Shown: piece after piece, positions 27,557 through 35,936 of the stretch
Position numbering within the stretch: position 1 is the stretch's first letter
Layout of the letters: each line of letters begins with the position of its first letter
Origin: Allopusillimonas ginsengisoli
Lineage (GTDB): Bacteria; Pseudomonadota; Gammaproteobacteria; Burkholderiales; Burkholderiaceae_B
NCBI GenBank assembly: GCA_005239165.1
Contig: RAPG01000003.1
Coordinates: 248,001-312,000 of the forward strand
DNA: 64,000 bases
Direction: 5' to 3'
Position numbers and translations under genes: made by a program
The notes under the pieces: model-generated
Told to the model about the DNA's origin: nothing
Seen by the model: the letters and a program-made list of their open reading frames with translations, nothing else
The model's database searches: none

Positions 27557-29189
27557 GAGGCTTCTCCATCCAGGCGCGCAGCACCATCGCTACGGCGCGC
27601 GGATCTTTCTCGGCAAGGGTGCGCGCGGTTTTTAAGTTGTCTTCGTGTCGGCTGAGTTCGCCTGCAAGTTGCTCGGCGGCAGCATCGCGTTTTTCATCTT
27701 CAGTGGGGAGCGCAGTTCCGTTGTCAGAGTCTTCTGTTGTCCCCGGCGCAGGTGCCAGCAGCGGCTTGACGATGACTCTCCAGGCAAGGTAGACGCCCAG
27801 CGCGATCAGTAGGTACTGGATCAGGCGCATGCCGTAATCGAGATACACAGGGTTCTGCCAGTAGGGTGGTGCAGCCTCTGCGGATTCGTTGAACGCGCTG
27901 TTGATCACGCTCAACGTGTCGCCGCGCTCTTCCGAGTAGCCCATGGCTTGCCTTACCAGCTCGGTGAGTTTGGCCAGTTCATCAGTGGGCAAGGGTTCGG
28001 CCTTGTCATCAAGCTGGCGATAATTAACAACGACTGCGACAGACAACCGGCGTAGCGTGCCCACCGGGTCTTTAGTGTGGCTGATCGTGCGGTCAATCTC
28101 ATAGTTGATGGTGGCATCGTCGCGCGTGGAGCCGCTGCCTTGCTGTTGAACGCCGGCTGCCAGTGCAGGTGGGGTGCCATTGGCGTCGTTGGGCGAGGGT
28201 GGGGCTGCTGGCGTCTGTATCGGAGCGACGGCATTGCCTGGGGGCTGATTGGTAAGGGCTCCGGGCACGCCCTGGGGCGGCAGCATATTGCTCTGGGATG
28301 ACGAGCTTGTTTGTTTGCTGCGTACCGCTGCCTCGCCGGGCAACTGATTTGGCCGATATGTTTCAGAGGTTTGTTCGCGCTGAACGAAATCCACGTCGGC
28401 GCTGACCTGTGCGCGAATGTTTCCGGGCCCCACCAGAGGGTTCAACAGTGTGAGGATTCTTTGTACAGTGCGCTGCTCTATATCGTCGACGAGGCTGCGG
28501 CGTGAACCGTCGGCGCCAGCTTCACCCGTAGGCAGGGTAAGCAGACGTCCGTTCTGGTCTACTACCGATACTTTCTCCGGTACAAGATGTGGCACGCTGG
28601 ATGACACCAGCCACGTTATTGCCGAAACCTGGGCTTGGGCAAGACTGCGTCCAGGATAAAGCGTCACCAGCACTGAGGCGGTGGGCGCCTGTCGCTCTCG
28701 TACAAACAATGAATCACGCGGCAGTGCCAGATGTACGCGGGCACTTTGCACCGCATGCAGTGCTTCGACCGACTGACCCAGCTCACCCTCGAGCGCGCGT
28801 TGGTAGGTAACTTGCTCAGAGAACTGACTGGCACCGAAGCGTGTCTGATCAAGCAACCCAAAGCCGGTTTCGCCGCTACGAGGCAAGCCTTGCTGAGCCA
28901 GGAGCAGGCGAACCTCATGCACCTTGTCGGAGGGCACCATAATCGCCTGGCCGGTGCCTGCCAGGCGGTAAGGCACATTCATCTGGCTAAGCGCGCTCAC
29001 AATGGCGCCACCGTCACGATCTTCAAGATTGGCGAACAGAACACGGTAGTCTGTATGGCCAGTCCACAAAAGGGTGCCTATGATTAGGGTAAGGGCGGCC
29101 GATGCGACGCCCAGCTGTACGGTACGTGGCCAAGCCGCAATTCTGCCCAGCACAGGAAACCGCTCAGCCCAATGATCCCACCCCCTCAT
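27543..29189 (-). CDS. fliF: Flagellar MS-ring protein FliF
   Basis: Builds the membrane-supramembrane ring. TM1 (LGVASAALTLIIGTLLWTG) is near residue 30 and TM2 (LIQYLLIALGVYLAWRVIV) near residue 450. The YscJ-like periplasmic domains include YRVLFANLEDRDGGAIVSAL and ARVHLALPRDSLFVRERQAP. The C-terminus ends in the FliG-binding segment (KDPRAVAMVLRAWM). The length is 548 residues. It heads the fliFGHIJK run and is divergent from fliE. Confidence 0.97.
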   Translation of the reverse strand: MRGWDHWAERFPVLGRIAAWPRTVQLGVASAALTLIIGTLLWTGHTDYRVLFANLEDRDGGAIVSALSQMNVPYRLAGTGQAIMVPSDKVHEVRLLLAQQGLPRSGETGFGLLDQTRFGASQFSEQVTYQRALEGELGQSVEALHAVQSARVHLALPRDSLFVRERQAPTASVLVTLYPGRSLAQAQVSAITWLVSSSVPHLVPEKVSVVDQNGRLLTLPTGEAGADGSRRSLVDDIEQRTVQRILTLLNPLVGPGNIRAQVSADVDFVQREQTSETYRPNQLPGEAAVRSKQTSSSSQSNMLPPQGVPGALTNQPPGNAVAPIQTPAAPPSPNDANGTPPALAAGVQQQGSGSTRDDATINYEIDRTISHTKDPVGTLRRLSVAVVVNYRQLDDKAEPLPTDELAKLTELVRQAMGYSEERGDTLSVINSAFNESAEAAPPYWQNPVYLDYGMRLIQYLLIALGVYLAWRVIVKPLLAPAPGTTEDSDNGTALPTEDEKRDAAAEQLAGELSRHEDNLKTARTLAEKDPRAVAMVLRAWMEKPHDNA

Positions 29190-29538
29190 TTACAGCCTCG
29201 CGTTTTTTGGGTATGCGGCCAGGAGGAATGGAGTGTCGAATGAGCGGAGTGGTGGGTATACATGCGTGGGCACAAAATTGGCATAGCCTGAATTATGGTT
29301 GCTAGGGTCAGGCGGGCAAGCGACGAAAAGCGCAGCTTTTGGGTGTCATTTGGGTCTAATGGAATCGCGGCGCTAAGACAGGGCACTATAGGTGCAAGCT
29401 TTCAGTGCTTTAGCGTCAAACAGTCTTGTTTTTTGGCGGCTATTGGATCACTGCCCCGCGCATGTTCAAAGGTATATTCTGAGCACGCACTGCTTTCGGG
29501 CCTTGCCGTTTTTTTCATTGAATATTTTGCAGAGACCC
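29190..29538. promoter_or_regulatory. Divergent fliF/fliE intergenic region
   Basis: About 350 bp separate the fliF and fliE starts and must hold both promoters. I see no sigma-28 element here, as expected for early/middle flagellar genes. I could not identify a convincing sigma-70 or FlhDC site by eye. Confidence 0.5.
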
Positions 29539-29874
29539 ATGACTGTCCAACACATTTCCAGCGTTGAGAACCTGCTCGCGCAAATGCGCGCTGTCGCCAA
29601 AGCGGCATCATCAATCGCGCCGGTGCGCAGTGACGATGCGCCTGCCGCCTCCGGAGGCTTTGCTGCCGAGCTTACCCGGTCACTGGAGCGTGTGTCTTCC
29701 GCGCAAAATGGGGCTGCTGCACAGGCGCGTGCCTTTCAACTGGGCGAGCCGGATGTGTCTCTCAATAACGTCATGGTCGACATGCAGAAAGCGAGTATTG
29801 CTTTCCAGGCCACTATTCAGGTACGCAATCGCCTCGTGGCGGCTTATCAGGAAGTGGCCGGCATGGCCGTCTGA
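29539..29874 (+). CDS. fliE: Flagellar hook-basal body protein FliE
   Basis: Small adaptor between the MS ring and the proximal rod. The start at ATG 29539 (MTVQHISSVENLLAQMR) gives 111 residues. A longer open frame from 29392 has no FliE features. The family C-terminus is clear: VSLNNVMVDMQKASIAFQAT and VRNRLVAAYQEVAGMAV, ending in Val. Its 3' end overlaps the end of the convergent flhB-like gene by 28 bp. Confidence 0.95.
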   Translation: MTVQHISSVENLLAQMRAVAKAASSIAPVRSDDAPAASGGFAAELTRSLERVSSAQNGAAAQARAFQLGEPDVSLNNVMVDMQKASIAFQATIQVRNRLVAAYQEVAGMAV

Positions 29875-30254
29875 TCGTTTGCCATTTCTTCTTCCAGCCT
29901 GTACAGCCATGCCAGCAGTTCTGCAATGGCTTCGTACAGGGCCGGTGGGATATGCGCATCAAGATCAAGCTGCATCAGCACGCTCACCAGTTCGGGTGAT
30001 TCATGTACGTAGAGCCCGTGCTCTCGGGCTGTTCGAATAATGTTTTGAGCGACGGTCCCGTACCCTTTTGCCAACACGCGCGGCGCACTGTCGCCAGGCG
30101 CGTAGCCCAGTGCTACAGCGCCAGAGCGTTTGTCCGCGTCAGATTGCCCGGTGGTACTGTTCGGGTGGACGTCCGGGTCTGTTTCGGCTTTGGCAGGGCT
30201 TTTGCTTGGATGCATTTTTGAAGAGGAGGGCGGTGGCGAGCCAGATGCTTTCAT
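29847..30254 (-). CDS. FlhB C-terminal-domain-like protein (FhlB/FlhB2)
   Basis: A 135-residue soluble protein resembling only the cytoplasmic domain of FlhB/YscU. The match is AVALGYAPGDSAPRVLAKGY, then AREHGLYVHESPELVSVLMQ and IPPALYEAIAELLAWLYRLE. The NPTH autocleavage motif is absent, with ALGY at the equivalent place. The N-terminal 45 residues are polar and Ser/Pro-rich. It lies directly after the second fliK-like gene with a four-base overlap. That pairing is known in other proteobacteria and suggests a role in export specificity. Confidence 0.88.
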   Translation of the reverse strand: MKASGSPPPSSSKMHPSKSPAKAETDPDVHPNSTTGQSDADKRSGAVALGYAPGDSAPRVLAKGYGTVAQNIIRTAREHGLYVHESPELVSVLMQLDLDAHIPPALYEAIAELLAWLYRLEEEMANDQTAMPATS

Positions 30255-31492
30255 GGAGCATCTGCCTCGTTGGTGTCGGCGTTCAAATCTATGGGCGGTG
30301 CCGTATCAACGACAAGTGTGTGCAGCGTAATCTGTTGTGCGGCCAGTCGCTGGCGCAGTTGCGCGCTGGCGGACGCCAGCTGATGCGCCGTGTCGGGTGC
30401 GCACAGAGACAAGTCGAGTTGCTGGCCCCTGAGCATGAGGCGCGCTTCTATCTGCCCCAGGCAAGGGAGATGCAGTGTTAACCTGGTTGCCCAATGGGAG
30501 GCCGGTTCGCCCGGCGTCTCGTCGTTACCTCGCTGAATCTCCAGCCTGACAGGCGTGTCTGGCCAGGCTTCTCCTTGCCAGCAGATGCGTTGATAAGCCA
30601 GGGCCTCAAGCTGCTGTCTGACCATGAGCTGTGAAGCGGGGTGAACTCCTGAGGCCGATGATTGTTCGTGTGATGGTGCGTCGTTGCCCAGACGGGCCTG
30701 GGGTTCGCGCTGTAGTTCAGTCTCTGCGAGCTTTCCCGCTGACAGACGTGCCAGATGCGCTTCGTAAAAAAGTCCGCTGTCTGTGAGCGCCATACGTAAA
30801 GCTTCAATTAGCTGTACCGGGAGGTTAACGGTGTTCAGGTTGGGAGCATCTGACGCAGCAGGGCCGGTGGCGACGGCCGCTTTAGGCGACCCAGCCAATC
30901 CAGCGCTGGCAGCCACGGGACTTGGGGCACTGCTGATTGGGATGTTGTTGACTGGGGCGTTGCCGGCCGGTCCCGGGCTTCTGAAGGTAGCGCCTGCGGG
31001 AGTCTGTTCAGCAGAGTTGGATGCTGGTGCCGTTGAAACCAGTGGCGTGCGGCCTGAAAGAGGTGGGGCTGGTTCGGGGTATCGGCTCAGCAACGCGAGT
31101 ATGGTCTGTGCAGCAGCGCCCAATGTGGTTGGCGCTGAGGCGGTTGCAGTGGCGCTGGTTAGCGCCGGCCCGGGCAACATCAGCCTTGTACGGGTATCAA
31201 GCCGGGCTGGATCAGACGGTACTTCACCTGGACGTCGGGGCCGGCCTCGAGAAGATGCGTCCGCACTTTGTGATCCGCGTGTTTGAACGCGCAAGCGCTC
31301 GATGGTTTCTTGCGGATGTCGCCGGGTGGACTCGTCGACCGGGATGACTCGTTCGGATCGCCCGGCCTGGCTGATGGCGTCTGGCCTTGCGCCGGTGGCA
31401 AGATTGGTTTGCTGGGCAAGCGTTACGCCCAGTGCTGCATCGAGCCTGCTAATGAGAAGGGTGCCTAAGGCAGAAGGCCCGCCCTGGCTCAT
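30251..31492 (-). CDS. Second FliK-like hook-length control protein
   Basis: A 413-residue protein with a long Ala/Pro/Ser/Thr-rich N-terminal part. The C-terminal Flg_hook-like domain (about residues 315-400) contains LTLHLPCLGQIEARLMLRGQ, LDLSLCAPDTAHQLASASAQ and LRQRLAAQQITLHTLVVD. It is distinct from fliK at 22432-23883. Four-base overlaps with fliT upstream and the FlhB-like gene downstream place it in the fliD operon. It may interact with the FlhB-like partner rather than measure hooks. Confidence 0.82.
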   Translation of the reverse strand: MSQGGPSALGTLLISRLDAALGVTLAQQTNLATGARPDAISQAGRSERVIPVDESTRRHPQETIERLRVQTRGSQSADASSRGRPRRPGEVPSDPARLDTRTRLMLPGPALTSATATASAPTTLGAAAQTILALLSRYPEPAPPLSGRTPLVSTAPASNSAEQTPAGATFRSPGPAGNAPVNNIPISSAPSPVAASAGLAGSPKAAVATGPAASDAPNLNTVNLPVQLIEALRMALTDSGLFYEAHLARLSAGKLAETELQREPQARLGNDAPSHEQSSASGVHPASQLMVRQQLEALAYQRICWQGEAWPDTPVRLEIQRGNDETPGEPASHWATRLTLHLPCLGQIEARLMLRGQQLDLSLCAPDTAHQLASASAQLRQRLAAQQITLHTLVVDTAPPIDLNADTNEADAP

Positions 31493-31821
31493 GATGGACT
31501 AGAGTGCCCGGAATAGGCCTCAATCAGCGAACGCTGTCGACGAAGGTCGCCCAGCACTTTGCCCAGGCGTCCCATTTCGGGTGAGATCAATGTGCGTATA
31601 GCTGCATCATTATCAAGAATGCGGGCTAGAAGCTCGCGCTGTTCTGTCTCTGATTGCTCAGGCAAGACTGGCCAGGAACGTAGTGCTTCGGCCGCTGTTG
31701 CATATTCCTTGGCCAGCACCGCCACCTCGTTCCAGTGGTTGTCTTGGGCAGAACACAGCATGCGCCGGGAGATGTCCAGAATGATTTGATATCGGCATTG
31801 TACGGAAGAACATGTACTCAT
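31489..31821 (-). CDS. fliT: Flagellar export chaperone FliT
   Basis: Chaperone for the cap protein FliD. The 110 residues are helical (YQIILDISRRMLCSAQDNHW, then RELLARILDNDAAIRTLISP), as in FliT. It follows fliS by three bases in the fliD-fliS-fliT order, which supports the identification more than sequence alone. Confidence 0.87.
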   Translation of the reverse strand: MSTCSSVQCRYQIILDISRRMLCSAQDNHWNEVAVLAKEYATAAEALRSWPVLPEQSETEQRELLARILDNDAAIRTLISPEMGRLGKVLGDLRRQRSLIEAYSGHSSPS

Positions 31822-31824
31822 ACT

Positions 31825-32271
31825 TCAAAGCCTTGAGGGAACTGTCGCGGCGTTGTGCTGGGGGATGTCAACCGCAGTGCGCCATGCGCTGCCAATGCTT
31901 TCGAGTAGGCGTTCGGCCAGGTCGAGTTTTTCGGAGTCGGCATTAAGGTTGGCCAGAAGCAGATTGCGAATGACCTGATCGTAAACGGCTACCAGATTTT
32001 TGGCGAGCTCGCCGCCCTCTTCGAGATTGATGCTTGCCTTAAGGCCGCCGTCGACGATTTCAATCGCTTTCGAGATGGCATTGCCGCGTTCCTGAATGTT
32101 GCCCTGCTGCATATAAATATGAGCTTTGGAGATTGCGGCCCGTGCGCCTTCAAACAGCAGGGTGATTAAATGGGTTGGGTTCGCGCCCAGCACTTGCGTC
32201 TGCAGGCCTACATTGGCGTAGGCCTGGGCTGCATGACGTCTTCGGGATGTGTCAGGTGATGGGTATGTCAT
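31825..32271 (-). CDS. fliS: Flagellin export chaperone FliS
   Basis: Binds the C-terminus of flagellin and prevents early polymerisation. Family sequences include AAQAYANVGLQTQVLGANPT, HLITLLFEGARAAISKAHIY and LVAVYDQVIRNLLLANLNAD. The length of 148 residues is normal. Its ATG shares a base with the fliD stop. Confidence 0.97.
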   Translation of the reverse strand: MTYPSPDTSRRRHAAQAYANVGLQTQVLGANPTHLITLLFEGARAAISKAHIYMQQGNIQERGNAISKAIEIVDGGLKASINLEEGGELAKNLVAVYDQVIRNLLLANLNADSEKLDLAERLLESIGSAWRTAVDIPQHNAATVPSRL

Positions 32272-33677
32272 TAGCTATTGGATTTTTGAACGCCCAGACT
32301 GGACAATTGCTGCGTAAGATAGGCGCTGACAGAGCTCATCTGGGAGACGATGGTATCCAGTTGCACGAATTGCCGGCGATAGTTTTCCATTTTCTGGTCG
32401 ATACGGTCTGCGGTGCTGTCGTACTGGCTTTCCAGATCTTTGAGGGCCGAGGTCATGCCGCCGGTTGCGGTGTTGATAATGCCATCGCTTTTCAGATACA
32501 GATCGGCGGCTGACGAGACCCGTTCGGAGATGCCCCCAGCGCCAGAAAACAGTGCCTGAACTCCTGCCGGGTTGTCTTTGACCGCCGTTGCCAGCCTGTC
32601 GCTGTCGACAAGCAGTAAGCCTGTATTGGGATCAGTGGTAACGCCCAATTGCGACAAGTTAGGCAGCTCACCAGAGCCTAATGGCACATTGAGGGCGTCG
32701 CGCATCTGGGTTTGCACACGTCTGGCCAGGCTGTCGCCTGTTAGTACGTTGGCCGCCTGGCTTTCGACGTCGTAGGTGGTGAGGCTTTTGATAACGTTCT
32801 GAAGATTGTTATACGCCGATACAAAGCTTTCGATGGCCTTAATTGCAGGCTTGTCGTCGCTTGTGACAGACAGCGTGCCTGGCGTGCCTGGAGTAACTTT
32901 GGCCAGCTGCAGGGTAACGCCTTCGATCGCGTTTTCAACGGTGTTGCTCTGACTGGTTATGGCGATGCCGTTTATATCCAGCAGCGCTTGCCTGCCTTCG
33001 GCGGTCTGGGTCAGCCCACCTGTCTGCCCGGGGTTTCCGGCATCAAAAGAAAGCAGTTGGGCAACTTCTGACTCGGGCGCGGCGCCGCTGACGGTGATTG
33101 CGCTTACCGTGCTCGCGTCGCCTGAGCTGGTCGCCGTGATCAAAAGGCGATATGGCTGATTGCTGCCATCGTTGAGAATAGTCGCGCGCATGCCCAGGCC
33201 TGGTTCGCCGTTAATGGCCGCTGCAATCCCTTCCAGGGTTGTGGCATTTTGCGAAATAGTGAGTGTCCGAGGCTCGGTTTCTGCACCCACTGTAACGCTG
33301 AGCGTGATATCGCTTGTGGACAGTGTGCGGTTGCGGCTGTCGACGCCTTCGCTGGTAAGTGTTTGGTGAGTGGCTAGCTGATTGACGGTGATGCTGTAGG
33401 TGCCGGCGGTCGCTGCAGCCGACGCAGTAGCCGTAAAGCCTTCACCGTTTACTTGCGTGGCATGTGTGCCAAATGCGGCGGGCTTGCCTAGCGCTTTTGC
33501 TGCTGTCTGAAAGCTCTCAAGTGCACTTTTGATAGCGCCGTAGCCAGATATGCGGTTCTCGACTGCCTGGGCACGGTTCTGGAGCAGGGCGAGGGGCGCG
33601 CTTTCGGCCGCGCGCAGGTTGGTCAGCAACTCGTCAAGCGGAAGACCGGAACCAACGCCGATAGAGGATATAGCCAT
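32271..33677 (-). CDS. fliD: Flagellar filament cap protein FliD
   Basis: Forms the pentameric cap at the filament tip. The N-terminus ISSIGVGSGLPLDELLTNLR is characteristic. The middle carries FliD_N/FliD_C domains with LNGIAITSQSNTVENAIEGV-like sequence (LLDINGIAITSQSNTVENAI) and the C-terminus the coiled coil ending YLTQQLSSL. The length is 468 residues. A sigma-28-type promoter lies about 160 bp upstream. Confidence 0.96.
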   Translation of the reverse strand: MAISSIGVGSGLPLDELLTNLRAAESAPLALLQNRAQAVENRISGYGAIKSALESFQTAAKALGKPAAFGTHATQVNGEGFTATASAAATAGTYSITVNQLATHQTLTSEGVDSRNRTLSTSDITLSVTVGAETEPRTLTISQNATTLEGIAAAINGEPGLGMRATILNDGSNQPYRLLITATSSGDASTVSAITVSGAAPESEVAQLLSFDAGNPGQTGGLTQTAEGRQALLDINGIAITSQSNTVENAIEGVTLQLAKVTPGTPGTLSVTSDDKPAIKAIESFVSAYNNLQNVIKSLTTYDVESQAANVLTGDSLARRVQTQMRDALNVPLGSGELPNLSQLGVTTDPNTGLLLVDSDRLATAVKDNPAGVQALFSGAGGISERVSSAADLYLKSDGIINTATGGMTSALKDLESQYDSTADRIDQKMENYRRQFVQLDTIVSQMSSVSAYLTQQLSSLGVQKSNS

Positions 33678-33835
33678 GTTTAACTCCTTGAGTCTGTATT
33701 ATGCGGTGCCAACGCGGCGCTGAATCAGGTGTGGTGACGCAGGAAGCACAGTCAGTTTTCTGATTTCCGGGACTGCTTCAAATTGCAAGTTCGTGGTCCC
33801 GGCCTACTTGGTGCCGTTCAGGCTGATGATCTCTG

Positions 33836-33862
33836 GTTACGGCATGGCCTGGTCGATGTTTA
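33836..33862 (-). promoter_or_regulatory. Sigma-28-type promoter of the fliD operon
   Basis: On the minus strand TAAA, a 15-base spacer and GCCGTAAC are seen. The GCCGTAA core is the same as at fliC and flgM. It lies in the fliD/fliA divergent region, 160 bp before the fliD ATG, and would drive fliD-fliS-fliT-fliK2-flhB2. Confidence 0.65.
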
Positions 33863-33963
33863 ATCTGGCAATCAGATGGGCGATTGTGTTGCAGATCCGC
33901 GAAACAGAAGTCTGCCTGCGTGGCGACAATAGGTTTCCAAAACTTTGTCTTTCATGCCCCTGC

Positions 33964-34731
33964 ATGTCCAGCACCGAAGACCTTACTGTCGGGCAGTACG
34001 CGCCTCTTGTTCGTCGCCTTGCCTTGCAGCTTGCTGCAAGGCTGCCGCCCAGTGTCGAGCTTGATGACTTGATTCAGGCCGGCATGATGGGCTTGCTTGA
34101 TGCCGTACGGCGATACCGCGAAACACCCGGAGCTCAGTTTGATACTTACGCGGTTGCGCGTATCAGAGGAGCCATGCTGGACGAGTTGCGCGCCCAGGAT
34201 TGGCTGCCCCGCTCGGTCCGCAGCAAATCCAGGCAAATCGAGCAGGCGATGTCAGCACTGTTGCAAAGCCTTGGCCGTCCTCCGACTGAGACTGAGACGG
34301 CCCAGGCTCTTGGCCTTTCACTGCACGAGTACCAGACTTTGCTCGAAGAGGCGCAGGGCGCACAGATTATTCGTTATGAAGACCTTACACGGCAGGGTCA
34401 GGATGCGGACCATGCGCTTGACGTGGCCGTCACAGATGGCCCCGCTGGTGATGAGCAATGGCAGGACAACCCGTTAAATCAGCTGATTTCCAAAGGCTTG
34501 CGTACTGCGCTGGTTGCTTCCATTGCGGCGCTGCCCGAACGTGAGGCCTTGCTGCTTTCTCTGCAGTTTGAGCAAGATCTTAATCAGCGGGAAATCGCCG
34601 CAGTAATGGGCTTAACCGAAGGGCGAGTTTCTCAGATCAGGTCTCAGGCGGTGGCGCGCATACGCGCAAGCCTGGCTACCCGCGACTGGCATGAACGGCC
34701 CGAAGAAGCCGCTTTGCATAGTATTGTTTGA
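33964..34731 (+). CDS. fliA: Flagellar sigma factor FliA (sigma-28)
   Basis: Sigma-28 for late flagellar and chemotaxis genes. The start at ATG 33964 (MSSTEDLTVGQYAPLVRRLA) gives 255 residues. A longer open frame to 33793 is unlike the family. Region 2 has ELDDLIQAGMMGLLDAVRRY and FDTYAVARIRGAMLDELRAQ with DWLPRSVR. Region 4 has LSLQFEQDLNQREIAAVMGL and TEGRVSQIRSQA. It is antagonised by FlgM (2320-2607). Confidence 0.97.
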   Translation: MSSTEDLTVGQYAPLVRRLALQLAARLPPSVELDDLIQAGMMGLLDAVRRYRETPGAQFDTYAVARIRGAMLDELRAQDWLPRSVRSKSRQIEQAMSALLQSLGRPPTETETAQALGLSLHEYQTLLEEAQGAQIIRYEDLTRQGQDADHALDVAVTDGPAGDEQWQDNPLNQLISKGLRTALVASIAALPEREALLLSLQFEQDLNQREIAAVMGLTEGRVSQIRSQAVARIRASLATRDWHERPEEAALHSIV

Positions 34732-34810
34732 TAGCTGATGAGGCAAACGTGGCTGTCACTGGCAGAGCGTTATAAAAAACGCCAGACTGAGTATCTGGCG
34801 GCAACGCAAA

Positions 34811-34839
34811 AACAGGGGCTGTGAACAGCCCCTGTTTTT
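34811..34839. terminator. Bidirectional terminator between fliA and fliC
   Basis: AACAGGGGCT at 34811-34820 pairs perfectly with AGCCCCTGTT at 34827-34836. T runs follow on both strands (TTTTTG on plus; TTTTTGCG on minus). It can end both the fliA and the fliC transcripts. Confidence 0.92.
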
Positions 34840-34849
34840 GTTGTGACGA

Positions 34850-35668
34850 TTAACGCAGCAGGGACAGAACCGTTTGCGGTACCTGGTTGGCCTGAGCCAG
34901 AACGGCGGTGCCAGCCTGTTGCAGAATCTGTGCACGAGTCATGTTGGACACTTCGACGGCGTAGTCGGCGTCTTCGATGCGCGAACGGGCAGCAGACAGG
35001 TTGGTGATGGTGTTGTTCAGATTGGTGACCGCCGAGGAAAGACGGTTTTGCACTGCACCCAGATTACTGCGGGCATCGTCAACCACTTTGAGTTGCGTGT
35101 CTACGGCTGTGATGGTGGCAGTAGCGGCAGCTTCGTCGGCCACGCTGAAGGTGCCAGCGGTAAGATCTGCGGCGGCAACCAGTGCATTAGCGCCAATTTC
35201 AATGGTGTCATTGGCTGTGGCGTTGGCACCCACCTGGATGGTCACTGCGGCGCCACCGAAAAGAGCCTGGTTGTTGAAGCTGGCGCCGTCGGCGATGCGT
35301 GCGATTTCTGCGACCCGCTGATCGATTTCAACCTGGATGGAAGCGCGGTCATCAGCGTTGTTGGTTCCGCTGGCTGCCTGAGTGGCCAGTTCGCGAATGC
35401 GCTGAAGGTTGCTGTTGATTTCGTTCAGGTTGCCTTCGGCCGTTTGCGCCAACGAAATACCGTCGTTGGCATTGCGGGATGCCTGAGTCATGCCGCGGAT
35501 CTGGGCGGTCATGCGGTTGGCGACTGCCTGGCCGGCGGCGTCATCTTTGGCGCTGTTGATGCGCAGGCCGGAAGACAGGCGCTCGATGGCGCTGCCGAGT
35601 GACGATTGCGATTTGGCCAGATTGCCTTGGGCGATCAGGGAGAGCGAGTTGGTATTGATAACTGACAT
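34850..35668 (-). CDS. fliC: Flagellin FliC, short form
   Basis: Filament subunit. The N-terminal D0/D1 helices are clear ([57 protein letters not shown]). The C-terminal D1/D0 has [20 protein letters not shown] and [18 protein letters not shown]. At 272 residues the variable D2/D3 part is reduced to about 70 Ala/Thr-rich residues, which is small for the group. FliS and a sigma-28 promoter for it are in this window. Confidence 0.98.
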   Translation of the reverse strand: MSVINTNSLSLIAQGNLAKSQSSLGSAIERLSSGLRINSAKDDAAGQAVANRMTAQIRGMTQASRNANDGISLAQTAEGNLNEINSNLQRIRELATQAASGTNNADDRASIQVEIDQRVAEIARIADGASFNNQALFGGAAVTIQVGANATANDTIEIGANALVAAADLTAGTFSVADEAAATATITAVDTQLKVVDDARSNLGAVQNRLSSAVTNLNNTITNLSAARSRIEDADYAVEVSNMTRAQILQQAGTAVLAQANQVPQTVLSLLR

Positions 35669-35794
35669 AGATAGCTCCTGGTTGAATAGCGTGGCGAAAA
35701 GGCATTCGCCCCGGATGTCAGAGAGAAATCAGCGCTTTGTGCTGTCTGTGGCCAGCCATGTGAATCTGCGCGGCTTTCTTCTCGTACAGATGCT

Positions 35795-35821
35795 TTTACG
35801 GCTATAGGCAGGGTATCTTTA
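35795..35821 (-). promoter_or_regulatory. Sigma-28-type promoter of fliC
   Basis: On the minus strand TAAA, a spacer of exactly 15 bases and GCCGTAAA are seen, close to TAAA-N15-GCCGATAA. It leaves an untranslated leader of about 120 bases before the fliC ATG at 35668. Confidence 0.82.
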
Positions 35822-35852
35822 GGGTGGTAGCAGTAATGAAAGCGGCGCACAT

Positions 35853-35885
35853 AAAAAAAGCCGACCCCGAGGTGGGGGCCGGCTT
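35853..35885 (-). terminator. Terminator of the TRAP transporter operon
   Basis: On the minus strand a GC-rich hairpin (AGCCGGCCCCC with GGGGTCGGCT, one small bulge) is followed by a run of seven T. It lies about 50 bp after the dctM stop and before the fliC promoter, insulating the two units. Confidence 0.85.
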
Positions 35886-35936
35886 CTTCACAGCGGGGTT
35901 GCACCAGGCTATGGCCTGGTCAGGCAGGAGCCTGCC

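Noticed and set aside
33793-33963. Longer FliA start at 33793
   Set aside because: The extra residues are Cys/Trp/Met-rich and overlap the fliD promoter; sigma-28 proteins begin near the ATG at 33964.
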